Assembly (NCBI RefSeq): GCF_000427825.1
Contig: NZ_ATYT01000003.1
Coordinates: 124,001 to 188,000 of the forward strand
DNA: 64,000 bases
Reading direction: 5' to 3'
Source: Thermocrispum municipale DSM 44069
GTDB taxonomy: Bacteria; Actinomycetota; Actinomycetes; Mycobacteriales; Pseudonocardiaceae
Below, piece by piece: positions 55,786 to 63,912 of this stretch; within the stretch, counting starts at the first letter, position 1; every line of letters starts with the position of its first letter. Position numbers and translations under genes: made by a program. Under the pieces are notes generated by a model that ran no database searches, was not told the origin of the DNA, and worked only from the letters and a program-made list of their open reading frames with translations.

Positions 55786-56868
55786 CAGGCCCTCGACCTC
55801 GGCACCCGCCACGCCCTCGACACCGGCAGGGTCGCTGATGGTGCGGCCGAGCATCTGGAAGCCGCCGCAGATGCCGAGCACCGGGCGACCTCGGCGGGCG
55901 TGGTCGAGGATCGCGGCGTCCAGTCCCCGTGCGCGCAGCCAGGCCAGGTCGCTGATCGTCGAGCGGGTCCCCGGCACCACGATCACGTCGGCATCGGCGA
56001 CGTCGCGGGGGTCGGAGACGAAGACGACGTCGAGGTCGGGCTCCAGACCGAGCGCGTCGACGTCGGTGAAGTTGCTGATCCGCGGCAGCCGCACGACCGC
56101 GATCCGGAAGGCGGCCTCACCGCTGGAGCGACGACCGTCGAGGTCGAGGGCGTCCTCGGAGTCCAGCCACAGGCTCGGATCCCACGGCAGTACGCCGAAC
56201 ACGCGACGGCCCGTCAACCGCTCCAGGGAGTCCGGGCCGGGAGAGAGGAGCGCGAGTTCGCCACGGAACTTGTTGACCACGAAGCCGGCCACCAGCCTCT
56301 GGTCCGCGGGCTCCAGGAGCGCGACCGTGCCGTACATCGCGGCGAAGACACCGCCGCGGTCGATGTCGCCCACAACCACGGTGTGCAGCGATGCGTGCCG
56401 GGCCAGCCCCATGTTGACGTTGTCGCCGGCGCGCAGGTTGATCTCGGCCGGGCTCCCTGCTCCCTCGGCCACGATGACGTCGAAACGCGCCGCCAGGTCG
56501 TCGTATGCAGTGTGTGCGGCCGTGGCCAGGTGACGTCGGCCCGTCTCCCAGTCCGCCGACGAGAGCTCGCCGGCTGGATGGCCCATCAGGACGACATGAC
56601 TGCGCCGGTCGCTGCCGGGCTTGAGCAGCATCGGATTCATCGCCGGCTCAGGGGCAACGCGGGCAGCCAGTGCCTGGACCCACTGGGCTCGGCCGATCTC
56701 GGCGGTCGTGCCGTCGGCGGCGGCGCAGACCATCGAGTTGTTCGACATGTTCTGGGCCTTGTACGGCGCCACCTTCACGCCACGTCTCGCGAAGACGCGG
56801 CACAGGCCGGTGGTGACGACCGACTTGCCGGCGTCCGAGGTCGTCCCGGCGACGAGCAGACCGCTCAC
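55780..56868 (-). pseudogene. cobQ: Truncated cobyric acid synthase (5' part of cobQ), island B
   Basis: From GTG 56,868 the reading frame is a good CobQ for about 362 residues: [60 protein letters not shown] and the glutaminase Cys in [13 protein letters not shown]. It then runs into the antisense of the cobD fragment and continues as non-homologous sequence to about 55,372. The C-terminal quarter with the glutaminase His is lost, so amidation using glutamine should fail. The intact gene is in island A. Confidence 0.88.
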
Positions 56869-57593
56869 GGCTGCGCCTCCCGAGCCCGCAGCAGGTAGAC
56901 GTCCATCACCCAGCCGGCCGCTGCCTTCGCCCGCTCGCGCGCTGCTTCGATCGAGGGCAGCACCTCGGCGACCCGCCCCGCGACGAGCTCCTCGGAGTCG
57001 GTGCCGAGGTTGGCACCCCACCAGATCGACCAGTCGTCAAGCCCGGCCAGGTCGAGGGTGCCGGTGAGCATGACGCACAGGTTGGTCTGGCCGGCCGCGA
57101 CGTCCTCGCGGAGCCGCCGGCCGGTAGTGATGTGGACGGGCTGGGCGACCGGGTGCAGCACGATCCGGTGACGGGCGGCCAACAGCTGCGGTGCGCTGAT
57201 GCCCGGTAGCACGTCGTACTCCAGCGGCATCCGCTCGGCGAGCCGGTCCACGACCCGGATCGTCGAGTCGTAGAGCGACGGATCACCCCACACGAGGAAC
57301 GCTGCCGTGCCATCCCGCTCGCGCAGGACCCGCTCGTAGGCCGTCACACGAGCCTCGTGCCAGTCCTTGACTGCCTTCGCATAGTCGACCGGATCGGCCC
57401 GATCCCGCTCGGGATCGGGGACGGCGACCACCTCGAGACCATGCTCGACCGCAATGGCTCGGCGGACCGAGAGCAGGCCATCGTCCTCGCGCTTCTCGGC
57501 GGCGAGGACGTAGTCGCACGACCGGAGCGCGTCGGCCACTTCCGGGGTGACATGCTGCGGCCCCATTCCGACGCCGAGAACGCGGACCCTCAC
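56865..57593 (-). CDS. cobF: Precorrin-6A synthase, deacetylating (CobF), island B
   Basis: A 242-residue CobF: VLGVGMGPQHVTPEVADALR, FLVWGDPSLYDSTIRVVDRL, DVLPGISAPQLLAARHRIVL, and the C-terminal GWVMDVYLLRAREA. GTG 57,593 gives a 7-bp gap to cobN; in island A the two genes overlap. The stop overlaps the cobQ fragment start. Confidence 0.93.
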   Translation of the reverse strand: MRVRVLGVGMGPQHVTPEVADALRSCDYVLAAEKREDDGLLSVRRAIAVEHGLEVVAVPDPERDRADPVDYAKAVKDWHEARVTAYERVLRERDGTAAFLVWGDPSLYDSTIRVVDRLAERMPLEYDVLPGISAPQLLAARHRIVLHPVAQPVHITTGRRLREDVAAGQTNLCVMLTGTLDLAGLDDWSIWWGANLGTDSEELVAGRVAEVLPSIEAARERAKAAAGWVMDVYLLRAREAQP

Positions 57594-57600
57594 CGGGCGC

Positions 57601-60600
57601 TCACTCGCGGTCCTCCAGGTCGCCCTCCACCTCGAGGTAGACCTGCTGCATCGCGGCCAGGGTGTCGGCGTCGGGCTCGGCCCACAGGCCGCGCTCGGCG
57701 GCCTCGTGGAGTCGCTCGACGATGCCGCGCAGTGCCCACGGGTTCGACTTGCGCAGGAACTCCTGGTTGGTCTCGTCGAGGACGTACTCCTGGGCGAGCT
57801 TGTCGTACATCCAGTCGTGCACCACACCGGCGGTGGCGTCGAATCCGAAGAGGTAGTCGACGGTGGCGGCCAGCTCGAAGGCGCCCTTGTAGCCGTGCCG
57901 CTGCATGGCGGCGATCCAGCGCGGGTTGACCACCCGGGTGCGGAAGACGCGCGCGGTCTCCTCCGACAGGGTGCGGGTGCGGATCGCGTCCGGCGAGGTT
58001 GAGTCGCCGACGTACGCCTTCGGATCGGCACCGGTCAGCGCGCGGACCGTGGCGACCATGCCGCCGTGGTACTGGAAGTAGTCGTCGGAGTCGGCGATGT
58101 CGTGCTCGGCGGAGTCGACGTTCTTGGCGGCGACCTTGATACGGCGGTAGTTGGCGCGCATGTCGTCGGCGGCCGGTACACCGTCGAGGTCGCGGCCGTA
58201 GGCGAAGCCGCCCCAGGCGGTGTAGACCTCGGCGAGGTCGCTGTCGTCGCGCCAGGTGCCGGACTCGATGACCTGCAGGATGCCGGCGCCGTACGACCCG
58301 GGCTTGGAGCCGAAGATGCGGGTCCTCGCGCGGCGGGCGTCGCCGTGCTCGGCCAGGTCGGCGGCGAAGTGGGCGCGCACGTAGTTCGCCTCGGCCGGCT
58401 CGTCGAGGTCGGCCACCATCCGCACCGCGTCGTCGAGCATCGCCACGACGTGGGGGAACGCGTCGCGGAAGAAGCCCGAGATCCGGACGGTGACGTCGAT
58501 GCGCGGGCGGCCGAGTTCCTCGAGCGGAACGACGGCCAGTTCACGGACCCGGCGGGACTCCGCGTCCCACTCCGGGCGCACCCCGAGCAGCGCCAGCACC
58601 TCGGCGACGTCGTCACCGGAGGTTCGCATCGCGCTGGTGCCCCACACCGACAGCCCGACCGAGGTGGGGTAGGTGCCGGTCTCGTCGAGGTACTTCTGCA
58701 CCAGCGAGTCGGCCATCGCCTGGCCGGTCTGCCAGGCCAGCCTGCTGGGGACGGCCCGCGGGTCGACGGTGTAGAAGTTGCGGCCCGTCGGCAGCACGTT
58801 CACCAGACCCCGCAGGGGAGAGCCGGAGGGCCCGGCCGGCACGAACCCGCCGGCGAGCGCGTGGAGGACCGCGTCGAGCTCGCCGGTCGTTCCGGCCAGG
58901 CGGGGGACGACCTGCTCGGCCGCGAACCTCAGCACCTGCTGGACCTCCGGCGCGTCATGCAGTCTGGACGCTTCCGTCGGGTCCCAGCCGGCCACCTCCA
59001 TCGCCTCGACCAGCGCCCGCGCCCGCGCCTCCGTCTCATCGACCGCCTGGAGATCGGCGCCATCCTTGAGGCCGAGCGCGGCCCGCAGGCCGGGGACCGC
59101 GTTGCCGACGCCGCCCCAGACCTGCGCGGCGCGCAGGATGGAGAGCACCAGGTTGACCCGGGCCTCCCCGGTCGGTGCCGCGCCCAGGACGTGGAGGCCG
59201 TCGCGGATCTGGGCGTCCTTGATCTCGCACAGCCAGCCGTCGACGTGGAGCAGGAAGTCGTCGAACTCCTCGTCGTCGGGGCGTTCCTCCAGGCCGAGGT
59301 CACGGTGCAGCTGGGCAGCGTGCATGAGCTGCCAGATCTCACCCCGGATGGCCGCCAGCTTGGCGGGGTCCATCGCGGAGATCTTGTCGTACTCCTCGAG
59401 CAGGCCCTCGAGTCGTGCGATGTCGCCGTAGGACTCCGCGCGCGCCATGGGCGGCACGAGGTGGTCGACGATGGTGGCGTGCGCGCGGCGCTTGGCCTGC
59501 GCGCCCTCGCCGGGGTCGTTGACCAGGAACGGGTAGATCAGCGGCAGGTTCGCGATGGCGGCGTCCGGGCCGCAGGCGGCGGACAGCGCGGCGTTCTTGC
59601 CGGGCGGCCACTCCATCGAGCCGTGCTTGCCCAGGTGTACGACGGCGTGTGCCCCGAAGCCCCCGGTCTGGACATCCGCCCCGAGCCAGCGGTAGGCCGC
59701 GAGGTAGTGGTGGCTGGGCACCAGGTCGGGGTCGTGGTAGATCGCGACCGGGCTCTCGCCGAAGCCGCGCGGGGGCTGGATCAGGATCACGACGTTGCCG
59801 GCCTGCAGGGTGGCGAGCACGATCTCGCCGTCATCGTTCACGAACAGGCCGCCCGGTGACTCGCCCCACGCCTCGACCATGGCATCACGCAGAGACGCCG
59901 GGAGGTCGGACGTCCAGGCGTCGTACGCCGCCTTGCCGATGCGCACATGCGCGTCGGTGAGGTGTGCGCTGGTCAGCCACTCCTCGTCCTGCCCACCGGC
60001 GGCGATGAGGGCATGGATCAGGGCGTCGCCGGCCCGGGTGTCGCCTGGGTCGTCGGGCAGGTCCAGGAGCGGCAGCACCGGGTTGTCGGTGCCAAGGTCG
60101 TAGCCGTCCTCACGCAGACGGCGCAGCAGCCGGATGGCCGAGACCGGCGTGTCGAGGCCGACCGCGTTGCCGATCCGCGCGTGCTTCGTGGGATAGGCGC
60201 TCAGCATCAGCGCGATCCGCTTCTCGCCGTTGGGCACCCGGCGCAGGACGGCGTGGTTGACCGCGATGCCGGCGACGCGGGCGCAGCGCTCGGGGTCGGC
60301 GACGTAGGACGGAAGACCCTCGGCGTCGATCTCCTTGAACGAGAACGGTGCCGTCGTGATCCGGCCGTCGAACTCCGGGATGGCGATCTGGCTGGCGTAG
60401 TCGAGCGGGCTGATCCCGTCGTCGGACGCCTCCCACTCCGCCCGGCTGTTGGTCAGGCACAAGCCGTGCAGCACCGGGATGTCGAGGGCTGCCATCCGCT
60501 CCACGTCCCACGCCTCGTCGTCACCGCCGGCACTGGCCGTGGCCGGAGCGCTGCCACCGGCCGCAAGCACCGTCACCACGAGGGCGTCGAGCGTCCCGAG

Positions 60601-61221
60601 CGCCTCGTAGAGGTCATCGGGCGCCGAGCGGAGCGACCCGGCGAAGATCGGGACGCCGACCGCTCGGCCGGTCGCGTCGATCGCGTCGGCGAGGGTGTGC
60701 GCGAACGCGTTGTTGCCGCTGGCCTCGTGCGCGCGGTAGTAGAGCACGCCCACGCGCGGCAGGTCGCCGTCGCCGGCCGTAGGTCGGTCGGCGTACCCCC
60801 ACGCCGGGATGGCGACCGGAGGCTCGAACCCCTCCCCGGTCAGCAGCACGGTGTCGGAGAGGAAGGCGTGCAGCTGGGTGAGGTTGGCCGGACCGCCCTC
60901 GGCCAGGTAGCGGTGGGCTTCGGCTGCCGTCCCCATCGGCACAGTGGAGAGCTCCATCAGCTCGGCGTTGGGCTGCTGCTCCCCGCCGAGTACGACCAGC
61001 GGCTTCCCATCCTCACGCACGGCGGCGAGGCCGGGCCACAGGTCGTGAGGCGAGCCGAGCAGGCGTACGACGACGAGGTCGACCCCGGCGACGAGCGCCG
61101 TGAGCTCGGCGTCGGTGCTGCGGGCGGGGTTCGCCCAGACGTAGCCGGCGCCGCTGGCGCGAGCAGACAGCAGGTCCGTGTCAGAAGTCGACAGCAGTGC
61201 GATGCGGGTAGGCGCAGCCAT
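57601..61221 (-). CDS. cobN: Cobaltochelatase large subunit (CobN), island B
   Basis: A 1,206-residue CobN: RIALLSTSDTDLLSARASGA, VGVLYYRAHEASGNNAFAHT, AYPTKHARIGNAVGLDTPVS, NVVILIQPPRGFGESPVAIY, HLGKHGSMEWPPGKNAALSA, RIDVTVRISGFFRDAFPHVV. The whole frame is open and colinear with the island A protein. It heads cobN-cobF-cobQ(truncated) on the minus strand, behind its own riboswitch. Confidence 0.95.
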   Translation of the reverse strand: MAAPTRIALLSTSDTDLLSARASGAGYVWANPARSTDAELTALVAGVDLVVVRLLGSPHDLWPGLAAVREDGKPLVVLGGEQQPNAELMELSTVPMGTAAEAHRYLAEGGPANLTQLHAFLSDTVLLTGEGFEPPVAIPAWGYADRPTAGDGDLPRVGVLYYRAHEASGNNAFAHTLADAIDATGRAVGVPIFAGSLRSAPDDLYEALGTLDALVVTVLAAGGSAPATASAGGDDEAWDVERMAALDIPVLHGLCLTNSRAEWEASDDGISPLDYASQIAIPEFDGRITTAPFSFKEIDAEGLPSYVADPERCARVAGIAVNHAVLRRVPNGEKRIALMLSAYPTKHARIGNAVGLDTPVSAIRLLRRLREDGYDLGTDNPVLPLLDLPDDPGDTRAGDALIHALIAAGGQDEEWLTSAHLTDAHVRIGKAAYDAWTSDLPASLRDAMVEAWGESPGGLFVNDDGEIVLATLQAGNVVILIQPPRGFGESPVAIYHDPDLVPSHHYLAAYRWLGADVQTGGFGAHAVVHLGKHGSMEWPPGKNAALSAACGPDAAIANLPLIYPFLVNDPGEGAQAKRRAHATIVDHLVPPMARAESYGDIARLEGLLEEYDKISAMDPAKLAAIRGEIWQLMHAAQLHRDLGLEERPDDEEFDDFLLHVDGWLCEIKDAQIRDGLHVLGAAPTGEARVNLVLSILRAAQVWGGVGNAVPGLRAALGLKDGADLQAVDETEARARALVEAMEVAGWDPTEASRLHDAPEVQQVLRFAAEQVVPRLAGTTGELDAVLHALAGGFVPAGPSGSPLRGLVNVLPTGRNFYTVDPRAVPSRLAWQTGQAMADSLVQKYLDETGTYPTSVGLSVWGTSAMRTSGDDVAEVLALLGVRPEWDAESRRVRELAVVPLEELGRPRIDVTVRISGFFRDAFPHVVAMLDDAVRMVADLDEPAEANYVRAHFAADLAEHGDARRARTRIFGSKPGSYGAGILQVIESGTWRDDSDLAEVYTAWGGFAYGRDLDGVPAADDMRANYRRIKVAAKNVDSAEHDIADSDDYFQYHGGMVATVRALTGADPKAYVGDSTSPDAIRTRTLSEETARVFRTRVVNPRWIAAMQRHGYKGAFELAATVDYLFGFDATAGVVHDWMYDKLAQEYVLDETNQEFLRKSNPWALRGIVERLHEAAERGLWAEPDADTLAAMQQVYLEVEGDLEDRE

Positions 61222-61271
61222 GGGCCGGTTTCCTGCGGGGTTCTCGCCCCGTCAATCGGTCGGATCAGCCC

Positions 61272-61360
61272 ATGGCCAGTGTCTGGCTGCGTCTTGTCGA
61301 CGTCACAGTGGCGGAACCGCCCCGAACTCCCACCGGGTTCCTGCACCACGAGCAGTCCGC
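61272..61360 (-). promoter_or_regulatory. Cobalamin riboswitch upstream of cobN (island B)
   Basis: On the minus strand: caggaacccggtgggagttc, gcggttccgccactgtgacg and cagccagacactggcc appear in order. As in island A, a ggggcgagaaccccg hairpin lies between it and the cobN start. Confidence 0.88.
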
Positions 61361-61382
61361 AGCCTACGGGAGAATCACCGCC

Positions 61383-61948
61383 ATGCCTCACCCGGTCTAC
61401 CTCGTCCGCCACGGCCAGTCGCAGTGGAACCTCCGCCGCCTGACCCAAGGACAGACGGCATTCCGCCACTGACCGAACTCGGCCGTTCGCAGTCGGCCGC
61501 GGCGGCAGAGCTGATCGCAGCCGACCTGGACGACTTGGGACTGGCCGCCGAGCGCCTCGTCAGCAGCGACCTGACCCGCGCCGTCGAGACCGCGGAGATC
61601 ATCGGCGTCCGACTGCAACTGACCGTGGAGACCGACTCGCGGCTGCGTGAGCAGCATCTGGGCGAGCTGGAGGGCCGCTCCTACGTTGAGACCTGGGCGG
61701 CAGCGGAAGAGTTCGACTGGTCCGACCCGACACTGCCCATCGCGGGTGGTGAATCTCTGATGGACGTCTACGACCGGATGGCCGCCGTCCTCGAGGAGAT
61801 CGACCCCGCCGGGGTTGCCATCCTGGTCTCGCACGGGGACGCGATCCGCGCCGCAGTCGCCTACCTCAATGGAGTCAAGCCCCATGAGTCCGACTGGGTC
61901 GAGGTCGCGAACGGTGCGGTTGCGCGCATCGACGGCACGATCACCTAG
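61383..61948 (+). pseudogene. Frameshifted histidine phosphatase, island B
   Basis: ATG 61,383 begins VYLVRHGQSQWNLRRLTQGQ, the RHG motif region, but the frame stops at 61,472. The rest of the phosphatase (LTELGRSQSAAAAELIAADL, SSDLTRAVETAEIIGVRL, REQHLGELEGRSYVETW, ILVSHGDAIRAAVAYLNG) continues in another frame to 61,948. Comparison with the island A gene (acg-cca-cat-ccg) places a one-base loss near 61,459-61,463. The two parts together would be about 188 residues, including a loop region missing in the island A protein. A sequencing error is possible. Confidence 0.8.
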
Positions 61949-62001
61949 CTGGGTTGAGCACCGATTCGGGAACGACGCCCGGGCCCCTGCAAGATCTGCC
62001 C

Positions 62002-62763
62002 ATGCCTCGCAGTAACACGATCACGCTCGCCCCCTCGGACTTCCGCGGCGTCACCCTCGTCGGTGGAGGGCCGGGGGACGCCGACCTGATCACTGTGGCA
62101 GGCATCAAGGCACTCCTGGCCGCAGACGTGGTCGTCACGGACCGGCTCGCGCCTCGCGAACTCCTCGCCGATCTCGACCCCAGCATCGAGGTCATCGACG
62201 TCGCCAAGGTGCCCCGCAGCCGGTTCACCGCTCAAGAGGAGATCAACCGGCTCCTCGTCGAGCGGGCTCGCGCGGGCAAGAACGTCGTGCGACTCAAGGG
62301 TGGCGATGGCTACGTCTTCGGGCGCGGCTTCGAGGAACTGCTCGCGCTCCAGGAGGCGGGGGTCCCGGTCCGTGTCATCCCCGGGCTCTCATCATCGATC
62401 TCCGTGCCGGCGCTCGCCGGCATCCCGGTCACCCACCGAGGCGTCGTGCACGAGTTCACCGTCGTCTCCGGGCACCTCCCACCCGACCACCCCGGCAGCC
62501 TGATCGACTGGCCCGGCCTGGCGCAGATGCGCGGCACCCTCGTGCTGTTGATGGCTGTCGAGAACGCCGGCGCCATCGCCGCGGCGCTGATAGATGGTGG
62601 TCGGAGTGCCGATACTCCCGCGGCGGTGATCTGCGACGGTTCGCTGCCGACGGAACGCACCATCATCTCGTCCCTGGGCGGACTCGGCTCCGACATCGCA
62701 GGAGAGAACATCGAGCCACCCGCAATCATCGTGATCGGCGAGGTCGTGACCTTGGCGGGCTGA
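62002..62763 (+). CDS. cobA: Uroporphyrinogen-III C-methyltransferase (CobA), island B
   Basis: A protein of about 253 residues: VTLVGGGPGDADLITVAGIK, RLKGGDGYVFGRGFEELLAL, VIPGLSSSISVPALAGIPVT and IEPPAIIVIGEVVTLAG. It makes precorrin-2. It lies alone after the phosphatase remnant at the right end of the cluster rather than inside the chelatase operon as in island A. ATG 62,002 is used; the open frame reaches 61,954 through an alternative start. Confidence 0.92.
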   Translation: MPRSNTITLAPSDFRGVTLVGGGPGDADLITVAGIKALLAADVVVTDRLAPRELLADLDPSIEVIDVAKVPRSRFTAQEEINRLLVERARAGKNVVRLKGGDGYVFGRGFEELLALQEAGVPVRVIPGLSSSISVPALAGIPVTHRGVVHEFTVVSGHLPPDHPGSLIDWPGLAQMRGTLVLLMAVENAGAIAAALIDGGRSADTPAAVICDGSLPTERTIISSLGGLGSDIAGENIEPPAIIVIGEVVTLAG

Positions 62764-62842
62764 CTCGCCCGTGCCCGTTCAAGCCGCGGGTTCGCCGGTG
62801 CCGATCGACGCGGGCGTCCTGGGGCGGGAATGAGGGAAGGGA

Positions 62843-63272
62843 TCAGCCAAGCCGCTCGGGGAGCAGGGTCAGGTGATCGACGTGGTGGACGCGAACGGCA
62901 GCGAAGTGACGGCGGTCGGTGGTCGCAATCTCGGTCACGTCCAAGCGTTCAGCGAGGGCGAGGACGGATGCATCGGTCGTACCGAGCGGGAAATCGTCAT
63001 AGCGTCTGGCGAGCTCGGCCATTCGCGTAGTCCTCGGGCAGGAGGTCAACCGGCTCGAAGTCGCCGTCGGCGACACTCGCCAGGAATCGGGCTTCCTCAC
63101 CGGACCCGGCGTAGTGGCTGATGAGGTACCCGGCTTCGGCGGCGACCGTAGCGGGGAGGAGCAGGCGACGGTTGGCCAGCCGCGCGCTCGAGAGCAACTC
63201 GGTGCATGAGTGGTGGTTCGCGTCGCGGTCCACAGCGGGCGCGACGATGACGCCCGAGTCGATCAGGATCAT
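62843..63272 (-). pseudogene. Frameshifted PIN-domain (VapC-like) toxin
   Basis: ATG 63,272 begins MILIDSGVIVAPAVDRDANH with the first PIN Asp, then LPATVAAEAGYLI with the conserved Glu. After DLLPEDY the frame breaks near 63,024-63,027. The next frame continues RMAELARRYDDFPLGTTDAS and VTEIATTDRRHFAAVRVHHV with the remaining acidic residues, to a stop at 62,843. Together they form a complete PIN ribonuclease domain of about 142 residues, interrupted by one frameshift. Three bases separate it from the upstream small gene. Confidence 0.75.
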
Positions 63273-63275
63273 CGA

Positions 63276-63491
63276 TCAGCGGCCGAAGCCCTGGGCCAGT
63301 ACCGCGTCGATCGCCTCCGGAGACGAGGCGTTCCTCGGCCCGTCCTTGATCATCCCGAACCACTCGAACGGCTCGGTGGTTCGCGGCGGCCGCGGAGTCG
63401 CGCGCCGCTTCACGTCGGCGAGCACGGCAGCAACCTGATCGTCGGGCAGGTCGTCGATCAGGTCGTGAAGTTCATCGCGACTCGTGCTCAT
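63276..63491 (-). CDS. Small antitoxin-like protein next to the PIN domain gene
   Basis: A 71-residue protein from ATG 63,491: MSTSRDELHDLIDDLPDDQV, then AAVLADVKRRATPRPPRTTE. The helical DELHDLIDDLPDDQVAAVL segment is typical of small antitoxin-like proteins encoded just before PIN toxins. No DNA-binding fold can be confirmed. Its partner is broken, so it may be a relic. Confidence 0.55.
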   Translation of the reverse strand: MSTSRDELHDLIDDLPDDQVAAVLADVKRRATPRPPRTTEPFEWFGMIKDGPRNASSPEAIDAVLAQGFGR

Positions 63492-63700
63492 GCGAGCAAG
63501 TCTAGATCGCGTGTCCGACGTGGCACTGGACCTTCGTTTGCGCGGCGACGCGCCTGTCGGCCAGCGGGGAACGAGCATGGGCGTTCCTCGTCATGCGGCC
63601 GGGAGCCTCGGCAACAGTGACCCCCGGCGGCAGCAGCCGCACAGTGCGCTTGTCGGGGCAGCTCGCTGCGCTCGCTGCGGACGTTTGCGACCGTCGGTGG

Positions 63701-63872
63701 GAGGGCTCGGTTTGGGCTCGCTTTGATTCGCAAAGGTCTGCGACCCCGCGCCGACGCCCACAAGGGTCGAGAACGACATCGCTGCAGGTCAGGTGCGGTT
63801 TCTGGGATACGAAGGCGTCCGATCGCAAATGATCGCGTTGACGCTCAGGGGGCCGAACCTGTTCCCGATGAC
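63701..63872 (+). repeat. 172-bp right-end block of island B
   Basis: Same block as 42,238-42,409 with one mismatch. The 30-bp dyad lies at 63,815-63,844 and the core at its end. The 209 bp between the antitoxin-like gene and this block hold no gene that I can support. Confidence 0.85.
63861..63872 (+). repeat. Right attachment core (attR-like)
   Basis: Copy of gttcccgatgac at the boundary between island B and the chromosome. Confidence 0.75.
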
Positions 63873-63912
63873 GCACCACGTCGAGTGCATCGCTCTGCTC
63901 GCCGCACGTTGA
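63862..63912 (+). pseudogene. Displaced original 3' end of the RNA methyltransferase gene
   Basis: The reading frame FPMTHHVECIALLAAR followed by TGA (63,910-63,912) is a typical TrmA/RlmD-family C-terminus. Because chromosomal sequence resumes right after it, this is most simply the original end of the gene at 15,818, pushed about 46.9 kb away by the two insertions. An ATG at 63,829 in the right-end block is in frame, but a separate product is unlikely. Confidence 0.75.

Larger units (their letters stand above)
42398..63872 (+). mobile_element. Island B: second cobalamin cluster in tandem
   Basis: A 21.5-kb segment from the internal core to the right core. It carries its own methyltransferase 3' end at the left, a diverged cobalamin cluster with three riboswitches, a decayed toxin-antitoxin pair and the same 172-bp right end as island A. 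Cargo order parallels island A but differs in content (bluB, cobT, cobS present; transporters, cobK and complete cobD/cobQ absent). No recombinase gene was found. The protein divergence argues for two separate acquisitions rather than duplication in place. Confidence 0.7.

Noticed and set aside
16975-63872. Simple tandem duplication of one B12 cluster
   Set aside because: Gene content and order differ and the proteins are well diverged, while only the 172-bp right end is near identical; this fits two related insertions better than recent duplication.
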